From Curtobacterium sp. 458 (lineage in GTDB: Bacteria > Actinomycetota > Actinomycetes > Actinomycetales > Microbacteriaceae), in NCBI RefSeq assembly GCF_030406605.1, contig NZ_CP129104.1, positions 2,617,830 to 2,681,829 on the forward strand: a stretch of DNA of 64,000 nt, read 5' to 3'. Of this stretch, positions 8,501 to 16,421 are shown piece by piece. A program made the translations under genes and the position numbers. Every line of letters begins with the position of its first letter. Position 1 is the first letter of the stretch. Below the pieces are notes generated by a model. That model did no database searches, was not told where the DNA came from, and saw only the letters and a list, made by a program, of their open reading frames with translations.

Positions 8501-11427
8501 GCGTCCTCCAGAACGACTCCGACCCCGAGGGCGGTCAGCTCACGGTCACGAAGGCCGAGCCGACCGACGACACCGTGCGGGCGAAGGTCCTCCGGGGGCA
8601 GCAGATCCGGGTCACTCCGCCGAAGTCCGCGACGAGCGGCGACTTCGCGGTGTTGTACACGGCGACGAACGAGAGCGGGGGCTCGAGCACCGCGTTCCTG
8701 ACGGTCACGGTCGACAAGGACGCGCAGCCCCTCCGTCCGGAGGTCGACGACACCACGCTCGACCTGCAGGACATCATCCGGCGGCAGAGCGTCACGGTCG
8801 ACGTGCTCAAGAACGTCTTCTTCGCCGAGGGCACCGCAGCCGACCTCACCGTCGGTGTCGTCGACGGGTACGGCGACACCGCGAGGCTCACCGACGACGA
8901 GCGGATCGTCGTCCGGCTGACGGACGAGTCCCAGGTGATCCCGTTCTCGGTCGCTCGGAAGGACCGACCGGACATCGTCTCCTACGGCTTCATCAACGTG
9001 CCGGGCTTCGACGACGCCCTGCCGCAGATCGACCGCACGGCACCGGCCATCACCGTGAAGAGCGAGTCGACCGTGCGGATCCCGCTGTCGGACTACGTCG
9101 TCACCGCGAACGGCCGGACCGCGACGATCACCGACGACGGCACCGTGAAGGCGACGCACGCGAACGGGCAGGACCTGGTCGTCGACTCTTCGACGCTGCA
9201 GTTCACCTCGGCGAAGCTCTACTACGGCAACGCGTCGATCTCGTTCGAGGTCACGGACGGCTCGTCCGCCAACGGGGGCAAGGGGCGGACCGCGACACTC
9301 GTGCTCCCGATCAAGGTGTTGCCGCGGTCGAACCAGCCACCGGCGTTCTCCGGGTCCGCTCTCGACATGGAGCCCGGGTCGTCGCGCACCATCGACCTCG
9401 CGAAGCTGACCGACTACCCGTACCCGAAGGACCTCCCCGAGCTCCGCTACTCGATCGTGAGTCAGCCCTCGGAGGGCGTCTCGGCGACGATCTCCGGGCA
9501 GCGGCTCATCGTGAAGGTGGCCGACACCGCGGAGAAGGACACCACCGCGTCGGTCGGCGTCGGTGTCGCCGACGACGCGAACGCCGGCCGTGCCGGAACG
9601 GTCAGCGTGTCCGTGGTCGCGTCGACCCGTCCCCTCGTGCAACCCGGTGCGGACAAGAGCGTCGCGAAGCGCGGCGAGACGACCACCATCGACGTGCTCG
9701 CGAACGACCAGCCGACGAATCCGTTCCCGGGCGAGCGGCTCCGCGTCGTCGACATCCGCGGACTCGGCGGCGGCCTGCCGGCCGGTGTGAACGTGACACC
9801 GAGCGCCGACAAGTCGCGGCTCCAGGTCCAGGTGTCTGACACGGCGAAGCCGGTGGACGCGCACCTGCAGTACCAGGTGGCCGACGCCACGAACGACCCC
9901 GACCGGTACGTCTGGGGCGACGTGACGATCTCCGTGCAGGACGTCCCGGACGCGCCCGGTGCCCCGACCCGGACGGGGTCCTACGACGGCGGCCAGGTGT
10001 CGCTCACGTGGTCGACGCCCCAGGCGAACAACTCGCCGATCACGGGCTACCGGGTCACCGGGACGAACGGCGTCTCGAAGGACTGCGGGACCGCGACGGT
10101 CTGCCAGGTGAAGGGTCTCGACCCGAAGGCCTCCTACCGGTTCTCGGTCGTCGCGACGAACGCCGTCGGGGACAGCGAGCCCTCCGCACAGTCCGTGCCG
10201 ATGAGCGCCGACTACGTGCCCGCGCCGCCGACGGGCATCTCGGTCAAGGCTGATCAGTCAACTCCCGGTCGTCTCGATGTGAACTGGAGTGCTGTCCCCG
10301 CGCCGAATCGAGGGAGTGCCGTCGACGACTACGTTGTCACGATCAAGGGCGACGGAATCGACACGATCCGGCACACGGGTACCGCCACGTCCGCCTCGTT
10401 CGACGGGGCAACGGGCGGGGCGAACTACGACGTGACCGTCTCGGCCCGCAACGATGCGGACCGCGACAACACGGTGGTGACGTGGAACAGCGGTTCTGCG
10501 TCGGGCACCGCGGTCACGAAGCCCGGCGCGCCACCGATCACCTCGGCCGGCGGCTCTCCCGGTGACCGGACCGTCGTCTCGATCAGCTTCGCCGACGCCG
10601 CGCCGAACGGGGCGCAGGTGACGCAGTACACGCTGTACCGCCTCGACGGTCCGAACTTCTCGTGCACGAGTCCCTCCGGCGCGCCGCTGGGGTCGCGGTC
10701 GACGGCTGGCACTCTCACGGACGACTCGGCTGCAGACGGCTCGAGCGCGTACTACGCGGTCGTCGCGGTGAACTCGTTCGGCTTCTGCTCGGCCTCCGTG
10801 ACGAACAGCGCGGTCGACTCCTACGTGACGCCGGGGGCGCCCACAGGCAACGTCGGCGTCGAGAACGTCGACGGCAGCGGAGGGCCGTACACCGCCGACC
10901 GCGAGGGCCGCTTCGACGTGGTCGTCTCCGGGCTGAACGCGGCCGGACGCGTCAACCACTACGTCGTGACGCTGTCGGACGGGACAAGCGCGCGACTCCA
11001 AGGCTCGTCGGATGGTGTCACCATGACGCCCTCTCGCTACGGCGCAGAACTCTCCGTGAGTGTCACCGCGTGCCGCACTCCGAGCGATGATCGCTACTGC
11101 GCGTCGACCGGCAGCATCGGTACGGCGACGCCGGTGAACGTGCGACCCGGTGTGAGTGACGCGAACGGTGTCATCGGCGTCTCTGAGCCGGCGAACACCG
11201 GGGGCGTGCCGAGCTACGAGGTCTCGGTGTGTCCGAACGGTTCGGTTGCCGGCCTCGGGTGCTCGACGACGCACGATGACGCTGACGGCAACGAGGTCGC
11301 GTGGAAGCCAGGGGATCAGATCCCTGACGGTTACTACTTGGCGGGCGTGAGAACGACCTTGACCTACGGAGAAGGTGCGAGCGCGGTTGCCTACGTCGAC
11401 TCGATGTTCCGGGGCCCTGGGCAATGA
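5560..11427 (+). CDS. Giant membrane-anchored Ig-like/FN3 surface protein
   Basis: A 1955-residue protein. Residues about 12-33 form an uncleaved signal anchor; there is no C-terminal sortase motif, so the bulk is outside with the N-terminus inside. About 38-360 looks like a beta-propeller of short repeats. An acidic linker near 365-385 leads to tandem Ig-like (Big_9/cadherin-like) domains marked by LLNDYDPNGDP (404), WVDPDGDPVYL (about 506), VLDNDTQPEGEPL (about 787), DPDGDSVQL (about 891), LQNDSDPEGGQL (about 984) and VLANDQP (about 1379). From about 1462 come five FN3-like domains, most with a cysteine pair (for example SVCPNGSVAGLGC), consistent with oxidising surroundings. Third-codon-position GC drops in the FN3 part after about 10240. 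Start GTG 5560 overlaps the kinase stop. Likely an adhesin or envelope-spanning scaffold under kinase control; the function is not known. Confidence 0.88.
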   Translation: MIRGFLAKHRSAAITTAASVVVGAVVATAAVTSSGYHTQRVDLGDGTVWVPSSQYGAIGRANTGVLELNTAVETSTDQLAVLQRGSTVYSVDQTKGTVAKVDVTDATVGDPVTLPAGSPQVFFAGSSAVIGNADTGELWTTPAADLADFDASSKADLTLGADAVFDASDDHVAVYSPKTSTASLVDLGTTVSVAQKWSVRMDADHDLQVAAFGRNVAVLDRTDGVLAIDGDRVELGDRVGAQPALQRSTTDGDSVVVAGTAGIVRVSPSGAVDATPLAVSGRAARPYVDGACVFGAWAGGQAVDTCDGRAVQRLEQATSSGALQILHNGSTVVANDPDSGRSWAIDRSGQLIDNWSDLIKKDDDQQQEQVSDDDPEVEKDQKPPVAVDDALGARPGRTTSLPVLLNDYDPNGDPIIVSEVGKIDESIGRVAIVADGQRLQITLTSRARGTVKFPYTITDGNGGSDTATVTVSVRQPSENDAPRQVRDTSANVVQNGHVVSNVLGDWVDPDGDPVYLKSATAADGDTVSTTPDGLLDYRNKSGRTGDRSVQLVVSDGQADGRGSLTVTVAKAGGVPLYADAFPVAGYAGKAFTVDPLDHVRGGNGTVTLTSVSSSKGLTITPSYDSGTFRVVGAGAGDHQLEYTVTDGSKTTSGVVRVTIQAPPDASTPPITTPKTVFVNTLSTKDTDVTATDIDPAGGVLLVTALDAPDRASGVQTSILDQHTVRITLTAPLDGPVTFGYTETNGLASATGTITVVEIPKPDRVQPPVAQPDTATVRVGDVANIPVLDNDTQPEGEPLTLQPDLVQNVPGDGGLLFVSGDHLRYLAPETPGSYTAVYRVAGPDGQYADATVSISVRDKDTATDNPPVPQTVTARVVAGGSVRVSIPLNGIDPDGDSVQLVGVGSNPDKGSVSDVSSDSLTYEAGDYSAGTDEFTYTVVDALGARATGTVRVGIAPRAEQASNPVAEADHVTIRPGGSVTVRVLQNDSDPEGGQLTVTKAEPTDDTVRAKVLRGQQIRVTPPKSATSGDFAVLYTATNESGGSSTAFLTVTVDKDAQPLRPEVDDTTLDLQDIIRRQSVTVDVLKNVFFAEGTAADLTVGVVDGYGDTARLTDDERIVVRLTDESQVIPFSVARKDRPDIVSYGFINVPGFDDALPQIDRTAPAITVKSESTVRIPLSDYVVTANGRTATITDDGTVKATHANGQDLVVDSSTLQFTSAKLYYGNASISFEVTDGSSANGGKGRTATLVLPIKVLPRSNQPPAFSGSALDMEPGSSRTIDLAKLTDYPYPKDLPELRYSIVSQPSEGVSATISGQRLIVKVADTAEKDTTASVGVGVADDANAGRAGTVSVSVVASTRPLVQPGADKSVAKRGETTTIDVLANDQPTNPFPGERLRVVDIRGLGGGLPAGVNVTPSADKSRLQVQVSDTAKPVDAHLQYQVADATNDPDRYVWGDVTISVQDVPDAPGAPTRTGSYDGGQVSLTWSTPQANNSPITGYRVTGTNGVSKDCGTATVCQVKGLDPKASYRFSVVATNAVGDSEPSAQSVPMSADYVPAPPTGISVKADQSTPGRLDVNWSAVPAPNRGSAVDDYVVTIKGDGIDTIRHTGTATSASFDGATGGANYDVTVSARNDADRDNTVVTWNSGSASGTAVTKPGAPPITSAGGSPGDRTVVSISFADAAPNGAQVTQYTLYRLDGPNFSCTSPSGAPLGSRSTAGTLTDDSAADGSSAYYAVVAVNSFGFCSASVTNSAVDSYVTPGAPTGNVGVENVDGSGGPYTADREGRFDVVVSGLNAAGRVNHYVVTLSDGTSARLQGSSDGVTMTPSRYGAELSVSVTACRTPSDDRYCASTGSIGTATPVNVRPGVSDANGVIGVSEPANTGGVPSYEVSVCPNGSVAGLGCSTTHDDADGNEVAWKPGDQIPDGYYLAGVRTTLTYGEGASAVAYVDSMFRGPGQ

Positions 11428-11494
11428 GCACGCTGATCGGTCCTGCCGATTCCACAACCCCGTCCGGCAACTGAGCCCAGCGCCGATCACGCCC

Positions 11495-11500
11495 TACGCT
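11495..11500 (+). promoter_or_regulatory. -10 box for the moxR operon
   Basis: TACGCT lies about 52 bases before the ATG at 11552, in the only real gap of the cluster (124 bases). A GAAGGAA ribosome binding site follows. This suggests that MoxR to the zinc-ribbon FHA gene forms its own transcription unit. Confidence 0.45.
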
Positions 11501-11551
11501 TCCCAGTAGCGCGACACGACCCACGACTCACCACCGAAGGAACGACCCCGC

Positions 11552-12523
11552 ATGAGCATGACCCCGGAGCAGGCCACCTGGTTCGCCGACGCCGCCGGCC
11601 GCATCGTGACCAACATCGAGCAGGTGCTCCTCGGGAAGACCTTCGTGATCCGCCTCGCGGTCACGGCGATGCTCAGTGAGGGCCACCTCCTGCTCGAGGA
11701 CGTCCCCGGCACCGGCAAGACGAGCCTCGCCCGGGCCATGGCGCAGAGCGTCCAGGGGTCGACGAACCGCATCCAGTTCACGCCGGACCTGCTGCCCGGC
11801 GACATCACCGGCATCAGCGTCTACGACCAGCGCACGCAGGAGTTCGACTTCCACCGCGGCCCGGTGTTCTCGAACATCGTGCTCGCCGACGAGATCAACC
11901 GCGCGAGCCCGAAGACCCAGTCCGCCCTCCTCGAGGCGATGGAGGAGTCCGCGGTCACGGTCGACGGTGTGAACCACCGGCTGGCCGCACCGTTCATGGT
12001 CATCGCGACACAGAACCCCGTCGAGCAGGCCGGCACGTACCGTCTGCCGGAGGCGCAGCTCGACCGGTTCCTCATGAAGGCGTCGATCGGTTACCCCGAC
12101 CACGCCGCGACGGTGAAGATCCTCGAGACGTCCTCGGCTCCTTCAGCGTCGGTGCCGCTCGCGAGCGTCGTGCCCGCGGCGACGATCACGGAGATGGCTG
12201 CCCTCGCGCGGTCGGTCCACGTCGATGCGGTGATCGCCGACTACGTCGCCCGCCTGGTCGACGCGACGCGCTCGGCCAGCGAGGTCCGTCTCGGCGTCAG
12301 CGTCCGCGGCGCGATGGGCCTCATGCGAGCCTCGCGCGTCTTCGCGGCGCTGAACGGCCGGCACTACGTCACGCCGGACGACGTGAAGGCCCTCGCGGTA
12401 CCGGTGCTCGCGCACCGTCTGGTGCTCGACGCCGAGGCCGAGTTCGACGGCGTCAGCGCCAACGCCGTCGTGTCGCAGCTCCTGGTCGAGACGCCGCCAC
12501 CTGCGGACCGGGTCTCCTCGTGA
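11552..12523 (+). CDS. MoxR-family AAA+ ATPase
   Basis: MoxR AAA+ ATPase of 323 residues, a family thought to act as chaperones that insert cofactors or remodel partner proteins. Walker A VPGTGKTS covers residues 51-58, Walker B VLADEINR includes D113 and E114, and the sensor-1 asparagine is in ATQNPVEQAG near 155. The C-terminal lid contains the SVRGAMGLMRASR arginine-rich motif. It overlaps the DUF58 gene by four bases (GTGA), the standard MoxR-DUF58-transglutaminase order. Here it sits directly after the giant surface-protein gene, which makes that protein or the membrane partners plausible clients. Confidence 0.95.
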   Translation: MSMTPEQATWFADAAGRIVTNIEQVLLGKTFVIRLAVTAMLSEGHLLLEDVPGTGKTSLARAMAQSVQGSTNRIQFTPDLLPGDITGISVYDQRTQEFDFHRGPVFSNIVLADEINRASPKTQSALLEAMEESAVTVDGVNHRLAAPFMVIATQNPVEQAGTYRLPEAQLDRFLMKASIGYPDHAATVKILETSSAPSASVPLASVVPAATITEMAALARSVHVDAVIADYVARLVDATRSASEVRLGVSVRGAMGLMRASRVFAALNGRHYVTPDDVKALAVPVLAHRLVLDAEAEFDGVSANAVVSQLLVETPPPADRVSS

Positions 12524-13932
12524 CCGACCGCCGGCCCGTCTCGACGCGTTCGCGCCGCCCCTCCTCGACGCGGTCGCGTCGGGGCGCGGGCGCCTACGAG
12601 CGCACCGGGACGGTCGCCGGCCTGACCAACGTCCGGACGCGCCTGGTCGGCGACCGCGAGGGTGTGGCAGCGGACGCGGTCGTCGGCTTCGTCCAGGTCT
12701 GGGCATCGGCCTGGAGGCTCGTCAAGCGCGCCTGGGGCGAGGTCTCGTCCGTCGTCACCGGCCTGGGCTGGACGGTGGCGGTGCTCACGCTCGTCGCGTT
12801 CGTCGCGGGGTACCGGCTCGGCCTCCGCGAGGTCGTCGTCGTCGGGTTCGCAGGAGCGCTGCTCGTCGTGGTCGCGGCGATCGCCCTGATCGGGCGTTCG
12901 CGGCTCCTCATCCGCATGCGGCTGCCCCAGCACCGGGTCGCGGTCGGGGACCCGGCCGGCGTCGTCGTGACCGCGGAGAACCCCGGTCGCCTGCCGTCGG
13001 TGCCGACCACCGTCGAGGTCCCGGTCGGTCCCGGGCTCGTCGACGTGGCGATCCCGGCAGTGCCGGCGAAGGGGTCGTTCGAACGCGAGGTCCCGGTACC
13101 GACCACCCGCCGTGGGGTGCTCGACGTGGGGCCCGTGACCGGTGTGCGCGCCGACCCGGTCGGGCTCGTCCGTCGGGAGATCGTGTGGACGGCGCGGGAG
13201 CAGGTCATCGTGCACCCCCGGACGATCGCGATCCCCTCGACGAGCACGGGGCTCGTCCGCGACCTCGAGGGACAGGCGACGACGGACCTGTCCCCGGCCG
13301 ACATCGCGTTCCACGCCATCCGCGAGTACCTGCCCGGCGACGACCCACGGACGATCCACTGGAAGTCGACCGCGAAGTCCGGCGCGCTCATGGTCCGCCA
13401 GTTCGAGGACACCCGTCGCTCGCACCTCGTCGTCGCACTCGGGGTCTCCCGGGCGGAGTTCGCGGACGGCGACGAGTTCGAGCTCGCGGTGAGCGCCGCG
13501 GCGTCGCTCGGCACCCGGGCGATCCGGGACGGCCGCGACGTCACGGTCGTGGTGTCCGAGCGCACGCCGGAGTTCGCCAAGCGCCCGGTGTACGCCGTGC
13601 ACCCGCTGCCGACGGTGACCCCCACCCGCCTCCTCGACGACTTCGCGCGCGTCGGCCTGGCCGAGGCGTGTCTGCCGATCGCCGAGGTCTCCCGCATCGT
13701 GGGCAACGACACGGCGGGCATCTCGGTGGCGTTCCTCGTGGTGGGGTCGACCGTCGAGCTGCCAGCGCTCCGACTCGCGGCGACGCGGTTCCCGGTGGGG
13801 GTCGAGGTCGTGGCCGTCATCTGCGAGCCCGAGGCCCAGCCGCGCTTCCTGCGGGTCGCGGGCCTGACGGTCATGACCATCGGCTACCTGGACGACCTGC
13901 GCCATGCGCTGCACCGGTCGGCTGCCGCATGA
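12520..13932 (+). CDS. DUF58 (von Willebrand A-like) membrane protein
   Basis: A 470-residue protein of the DUF58 family, the usual partner of MoxR ATPases; the family has a von Willebrand A-like fold. A basic serine/arginine-rich N-terminus precedes two membrane segments (about residues 85-130). The family signature REYLPGDDPRTIHWKSTAKS lies near residue 268, followed by GALMVRQFE, and a hydrophobic beta-strand LVVALGV. GTG at 12520 overlaps the moxR stop and its TGA overlaps the next ATG, so the three genes are co-translated. Its role is inferred from the family: recruiting or coupling MoxR to membrane substrates. Confidence 0.92.
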   Translation: MTDRRPVSTRSRRPSSTRSRRGAGAYERTGTVAGLTNVRTRLVGDREGVAADAVVGFVQVWASAWRLVKRAWGEVSSVVTGLGWTVAVLTLVAFVAGYRLGLREVVVVGFAGALLVVVAAIALIGRSRLLIRMRLPQHRVAVGDPAGVVVTAENPGRLPSVPTTVEVPVGPGLVDVAIPAVPAKGSFEREVPVPTTRRGVLDVGPVTGVRADPVGLVRREIVWTAREQVIVHPRTIAIPSTSTGLVRDLEGQATTDLSPADIAFHAIREYLPGDDPRTIHWKSTAKSGALMVRQFEDTRRSHLVVALGVSRAEFADGDEFELAVSAAASLGTRAIRDGRDVTVVVSERTPEFAKRPVYAVHPLPTVTPTRLLDDFARVGLAEACLPIAEVSRIVGNDTAGISVAFLVVGSTVELPALRLAATRFPVGVEVVAVICEPEAQPRFLRVAGLTVMTIGYLDDLRHALHRSAAA

Positions 13933-16421
13933 GCGCCCCCGCTCCTGCTCCCGCGCCCGCGGTGCGCGCCCGAGGGTCAGCGCGTCGCGATGCCCGGCGC
14001 AGTGCTCGCCGCGTCTCCGCGCTGCGGTTGGTCGGCGGGACCCTCGTGGTCTGGTTGCTCGTCGCGGTCGCGAGCGTCTCGTGGTGGCCCGTGTACCGCG
14101 ACGGTGCGATGGTGGTCGCCGCGGTCACGGCGATCCTGGCCGGCACGCTGGTCGCGCTCCTCGGCGCCGCGTACCGCTTGTCGTCCCCGGTCGTGGGCAT
14201 CGCGACGGTCGCGGCGTTCGCGCTCACCGGGGTTCCCGCCGCCGTGCCGGGCGAGGCGAACGGGGTCCTGCCCACCGGTGGGGGGCTGCTCGACCTCTTC
14301 GCCGGCGTCGCCCTCGGCTGGAAGCAGCTGGTGACCATCAGCCTGCCGGTCGGCTCGTACGAGGCCTTGCTCGTCCCGTACTTCGTCACGGCCCTCGTCG
14401 TGACCGTGACCGGCGTGAGCGTGGCGACCCGTGCCTCCCGGCAGGAACTCGGCGCGATCGCGCCGCTCGTCCTCTTCGTCATCGGGATCGTGGTGGGGCC
14501 GAGCCGACTCGACACCTCGGTCGTGACCGCGGTGGCGCTTGCCGGCATCGCGCTGGTGTGGACACTGACCGCGCGGCACGCGCGTCGGGCCGTCGCTGTG
14601 GCCTCGACCATCGGTGCCCGCGTCCCGATCGCCCGGTCGGTGCTCCGTCCGGCGCTCGTCGGGACGGGCACGATCGTGGCGGCCGCCGTCGTGGCGACCG
14701 GTCTGGGCCTCGTCGCGCCGCCCTCGGTCGGTCGCACGGTGGCGCGGACCGACGTGGTGAAGCCGTTCGACCCGCGCGACTACGTGAGCCCGCTCAGCGG
14801 GTTCCGGGCCTACGAGGAGACCGACGAGGCCGATGCTGCGCAGCTCCGGGTGACCGGGCTGCCGGAGGACGGCTTCGTCCGCATCGCGACGCTCGACACC
14901 TACGACGGTGTCGTCTACCGGGTCGGCGGATCGGACGGAGCCTCGGCCTCCGGGACCTTCGAACGTGTGCCGACCTCGGTCGACGTGCGCGGCGTCCGCG
15001 GCACGACCGTCCGTGTCGGGGTGACCGTCGAGGGGTACCGCGGCGTCTGGCTCCCGACCGTGGGCGACCTCGAACAGGTCGACTTCTCGGGGCGGCGGGC
15101 CGACCGGGACCGTACGTCCTTCTTCTACAACGCCTCGACCGGCACCGGCGCGGTGGTGGGTGGCGTGACGCAGGGGACGACCTACGACCTCACCGCGGTG
15201 CTGCCCGATCAACCGACGGAGGAGCAGCTCTCGTCGGCGCGGCCGGGCTCGGCGGAGGTCCCGGCGCTCCAGGGTGTGCCCGACGCGGTGCGGGACACGA
15301 CGGAGGCGTACACGGACGCAGCGGGCTCGGACGGCGCGAAGCTCGTCGCGATGCTGCAGGAGCTCAAGCGCACCGGCTACGTGAGTCACGGCGTGGGCGA
15401 CGACCGCGCGAGCCGCTCGGGTCACGGCGCCGACCGGATCACCGAGCTCCTCACGTCGCCGCTCATGGTCGGCGACCAGGAGCAGTACGCCGTCGCCGCC
15501 GCACTCATGGCGCGGGAGCTCGGGTTCCCCGCGCGGGTGGTGCTCGGCTTCACCGAGGGCGGTGACTCCGGTACCGGGTCGTCTTCGAGCGCTGGGACGA
15601 CGACGTTCCGCGGTTCGGACGTCACGGCTCGTATCGAGGTCGACACGGCGCAGTGGGGATGGGTGATGCTCAACCCGAACCCGACTGTCCGCAAGATCCC
15701 GGACGCGCAGCAGGAGACGCCGAAGCCGGTCACGCGCCCGGAGACGGTCGTGCCGCCGCCTCCCGCGGACCAGCAGGACCAGGACCAGCAAGCGCCTCCG
15801 CAGAGCGACCGCGACACACCGTCGGTGCAGCCCCTGTGGTTGCAGATCCTGCTCGCCGTGTTGCCCTGGGCACTCGGTGTCCTCGCACTGGTCGCGCTCG
15901 TGCTCCTGCCCTTCGCCGCGATCGTCCTGGTGAAGCGTCTCCGACGGCGGCGACGACGACGTGCTCCGTCGCCGCGCGCACGGGTCGTCGGCGCATGGGA
16001 CGAGTACCGCGATGCCCTGGTGGACCGTGGACACGACGTCGAACCGTCGGCGACGAGGCGTGAGAGCGTCCGGGGAGCGCCGGGGGAGGGCGGACCCGGA
16101 CTCGCCGCACTCGCGGACCGCGCGGTGTTCGGGCCGAGCGACGTCGACGCGCCGACCGCCGACCGGATGTGGGCCGCGACGGACGAGGCGATCTCGAGCC
16201 TCCGCGCGGGACGGAACCGGCGGGAGCGCTTCCGGTCCGCAGTGTCCCTCCGGTCGCTGCGGGTCGCTGCAGCCGGTCGGAGCGCGGTGACGGGCATCGT
16301 CGGTGCCGTCGGCTCGAAGGGCGGTCGGACGTCACGTGACTACGATGGCCGGAGGCCGTTCGGACCTCGTGGACGCCAGCGCGAGGGTGGTCGGCCGAGT
16401 GAGGACAGAGGCACCACGTGA
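13929..16421 (+). CDS. TgpA-like membrane protein with catalytically degenerate transglutaminase core
   Basis: An 830-residue protein with the TgpA architecture: several N-terminal membrane segments (DUF3488-like, to about residue 260), an outer transglutaminase-like domain, a membrane segment at about 637-665 and a cytosolic DUF4129-like tail (WDEYRDALVDRGHD; LADRAVFGPSD). The three catalytic positions have been replaced. The cysteine of the usual GDCEQYA motif is glutamine 517 (GDQEQYA), the histidine of HAWIEV is threonine 566 (TARIEV), and the aspartate of DPTP is asparagine 582 (NPNP). The fold markers around them (LGFPARVVLGF) are kept, so this is a pseudoenzyme rather than a broken gene. 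ATG 13929 overlaps the DUF58 stop as ATGA. Confidence 0.9.
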   Translation: MSAPAPAPAPAVRARGSARRDARRSARRVSALRLVGGTLVVWLLVAVASVSWWPVYRDGAMVVAAVTAILAGTLVALLGAAYRLSSPVVGIATVAAFALTGVPAAVPGEANGVLPTGGGLLDLFAGVALGWKQLVTISLPVGSYEALLVPYFVTALVVTVTGVSVATRASRQELGAIAPLVLFVIGIVVGPSRLDTSVVTAVALAGIALVWTLTARHARRAVAVASTIGARVPIARSVLRPALVGTGTIVAAAVVATGLGLVAPPSVGRTVARTDVVKPFDPRDYVSPLSGFRAYEETDEADAAQLRVTGLPEDGFVRIATLDTYDGVVYRVGGSDGASASGTFERVPTSVDVRGVRGTTVRVGVTVEGYRGVWLPTVGDLEQVDFSGRRADRDRTSFFYNASTGTGAVVGGVTQGTTYDLTAVLPDQPTEEQLSSARPGSAEVPALQGVPDAVRDTTEAYTDAAGSDGAKLVAMLQELKRTGYVSHGVGDDRASRSGHGADRITELLTSPLMVGDQEQYAVAAALMARELGFPARVVLGFTEGGDSGTGSSSSAGTTTFRGSDVTARIEVDTAQWGWVMLNPNPTVRKIPDAQQETPKPVTRPETVVPPPPADQQDQDQQAPPQSDRDTPSVQPLWLQILLAVLPWALGVLALVALVLLPFAAIVLVKRLRRRRRRRAPSPRARVVGAWDEYRDALVDRGHDVEPSATRRESVRGAPGEGGPGLAALADRAVFGPSDVDAPTADRMWAATDEAISSLRAGRNRRERFRSAVSLRSLRVAAAGRSAVTGIVGAVGSKGGRTSRDYDGRRPFGPRGRQREGGRPSEDRGTT

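Noticed and set aside
5398..9864. 1488-residue open frame on the minus strand opposite the giant surface protein
   Set aside because: Its composition is that of a GC-rich shadow frame (arginine, valine, histidine and aspartate runs), it has no domain motifs, and the opposite strand has a clear multidomain protein with strong GC3 bias.
11434..11489. TGATCGG and CCGATCA inverted arms after the giant protein gene
   Set aside because: Only 7 bp with a loop of over 40 bases; too weak to call a terminator.
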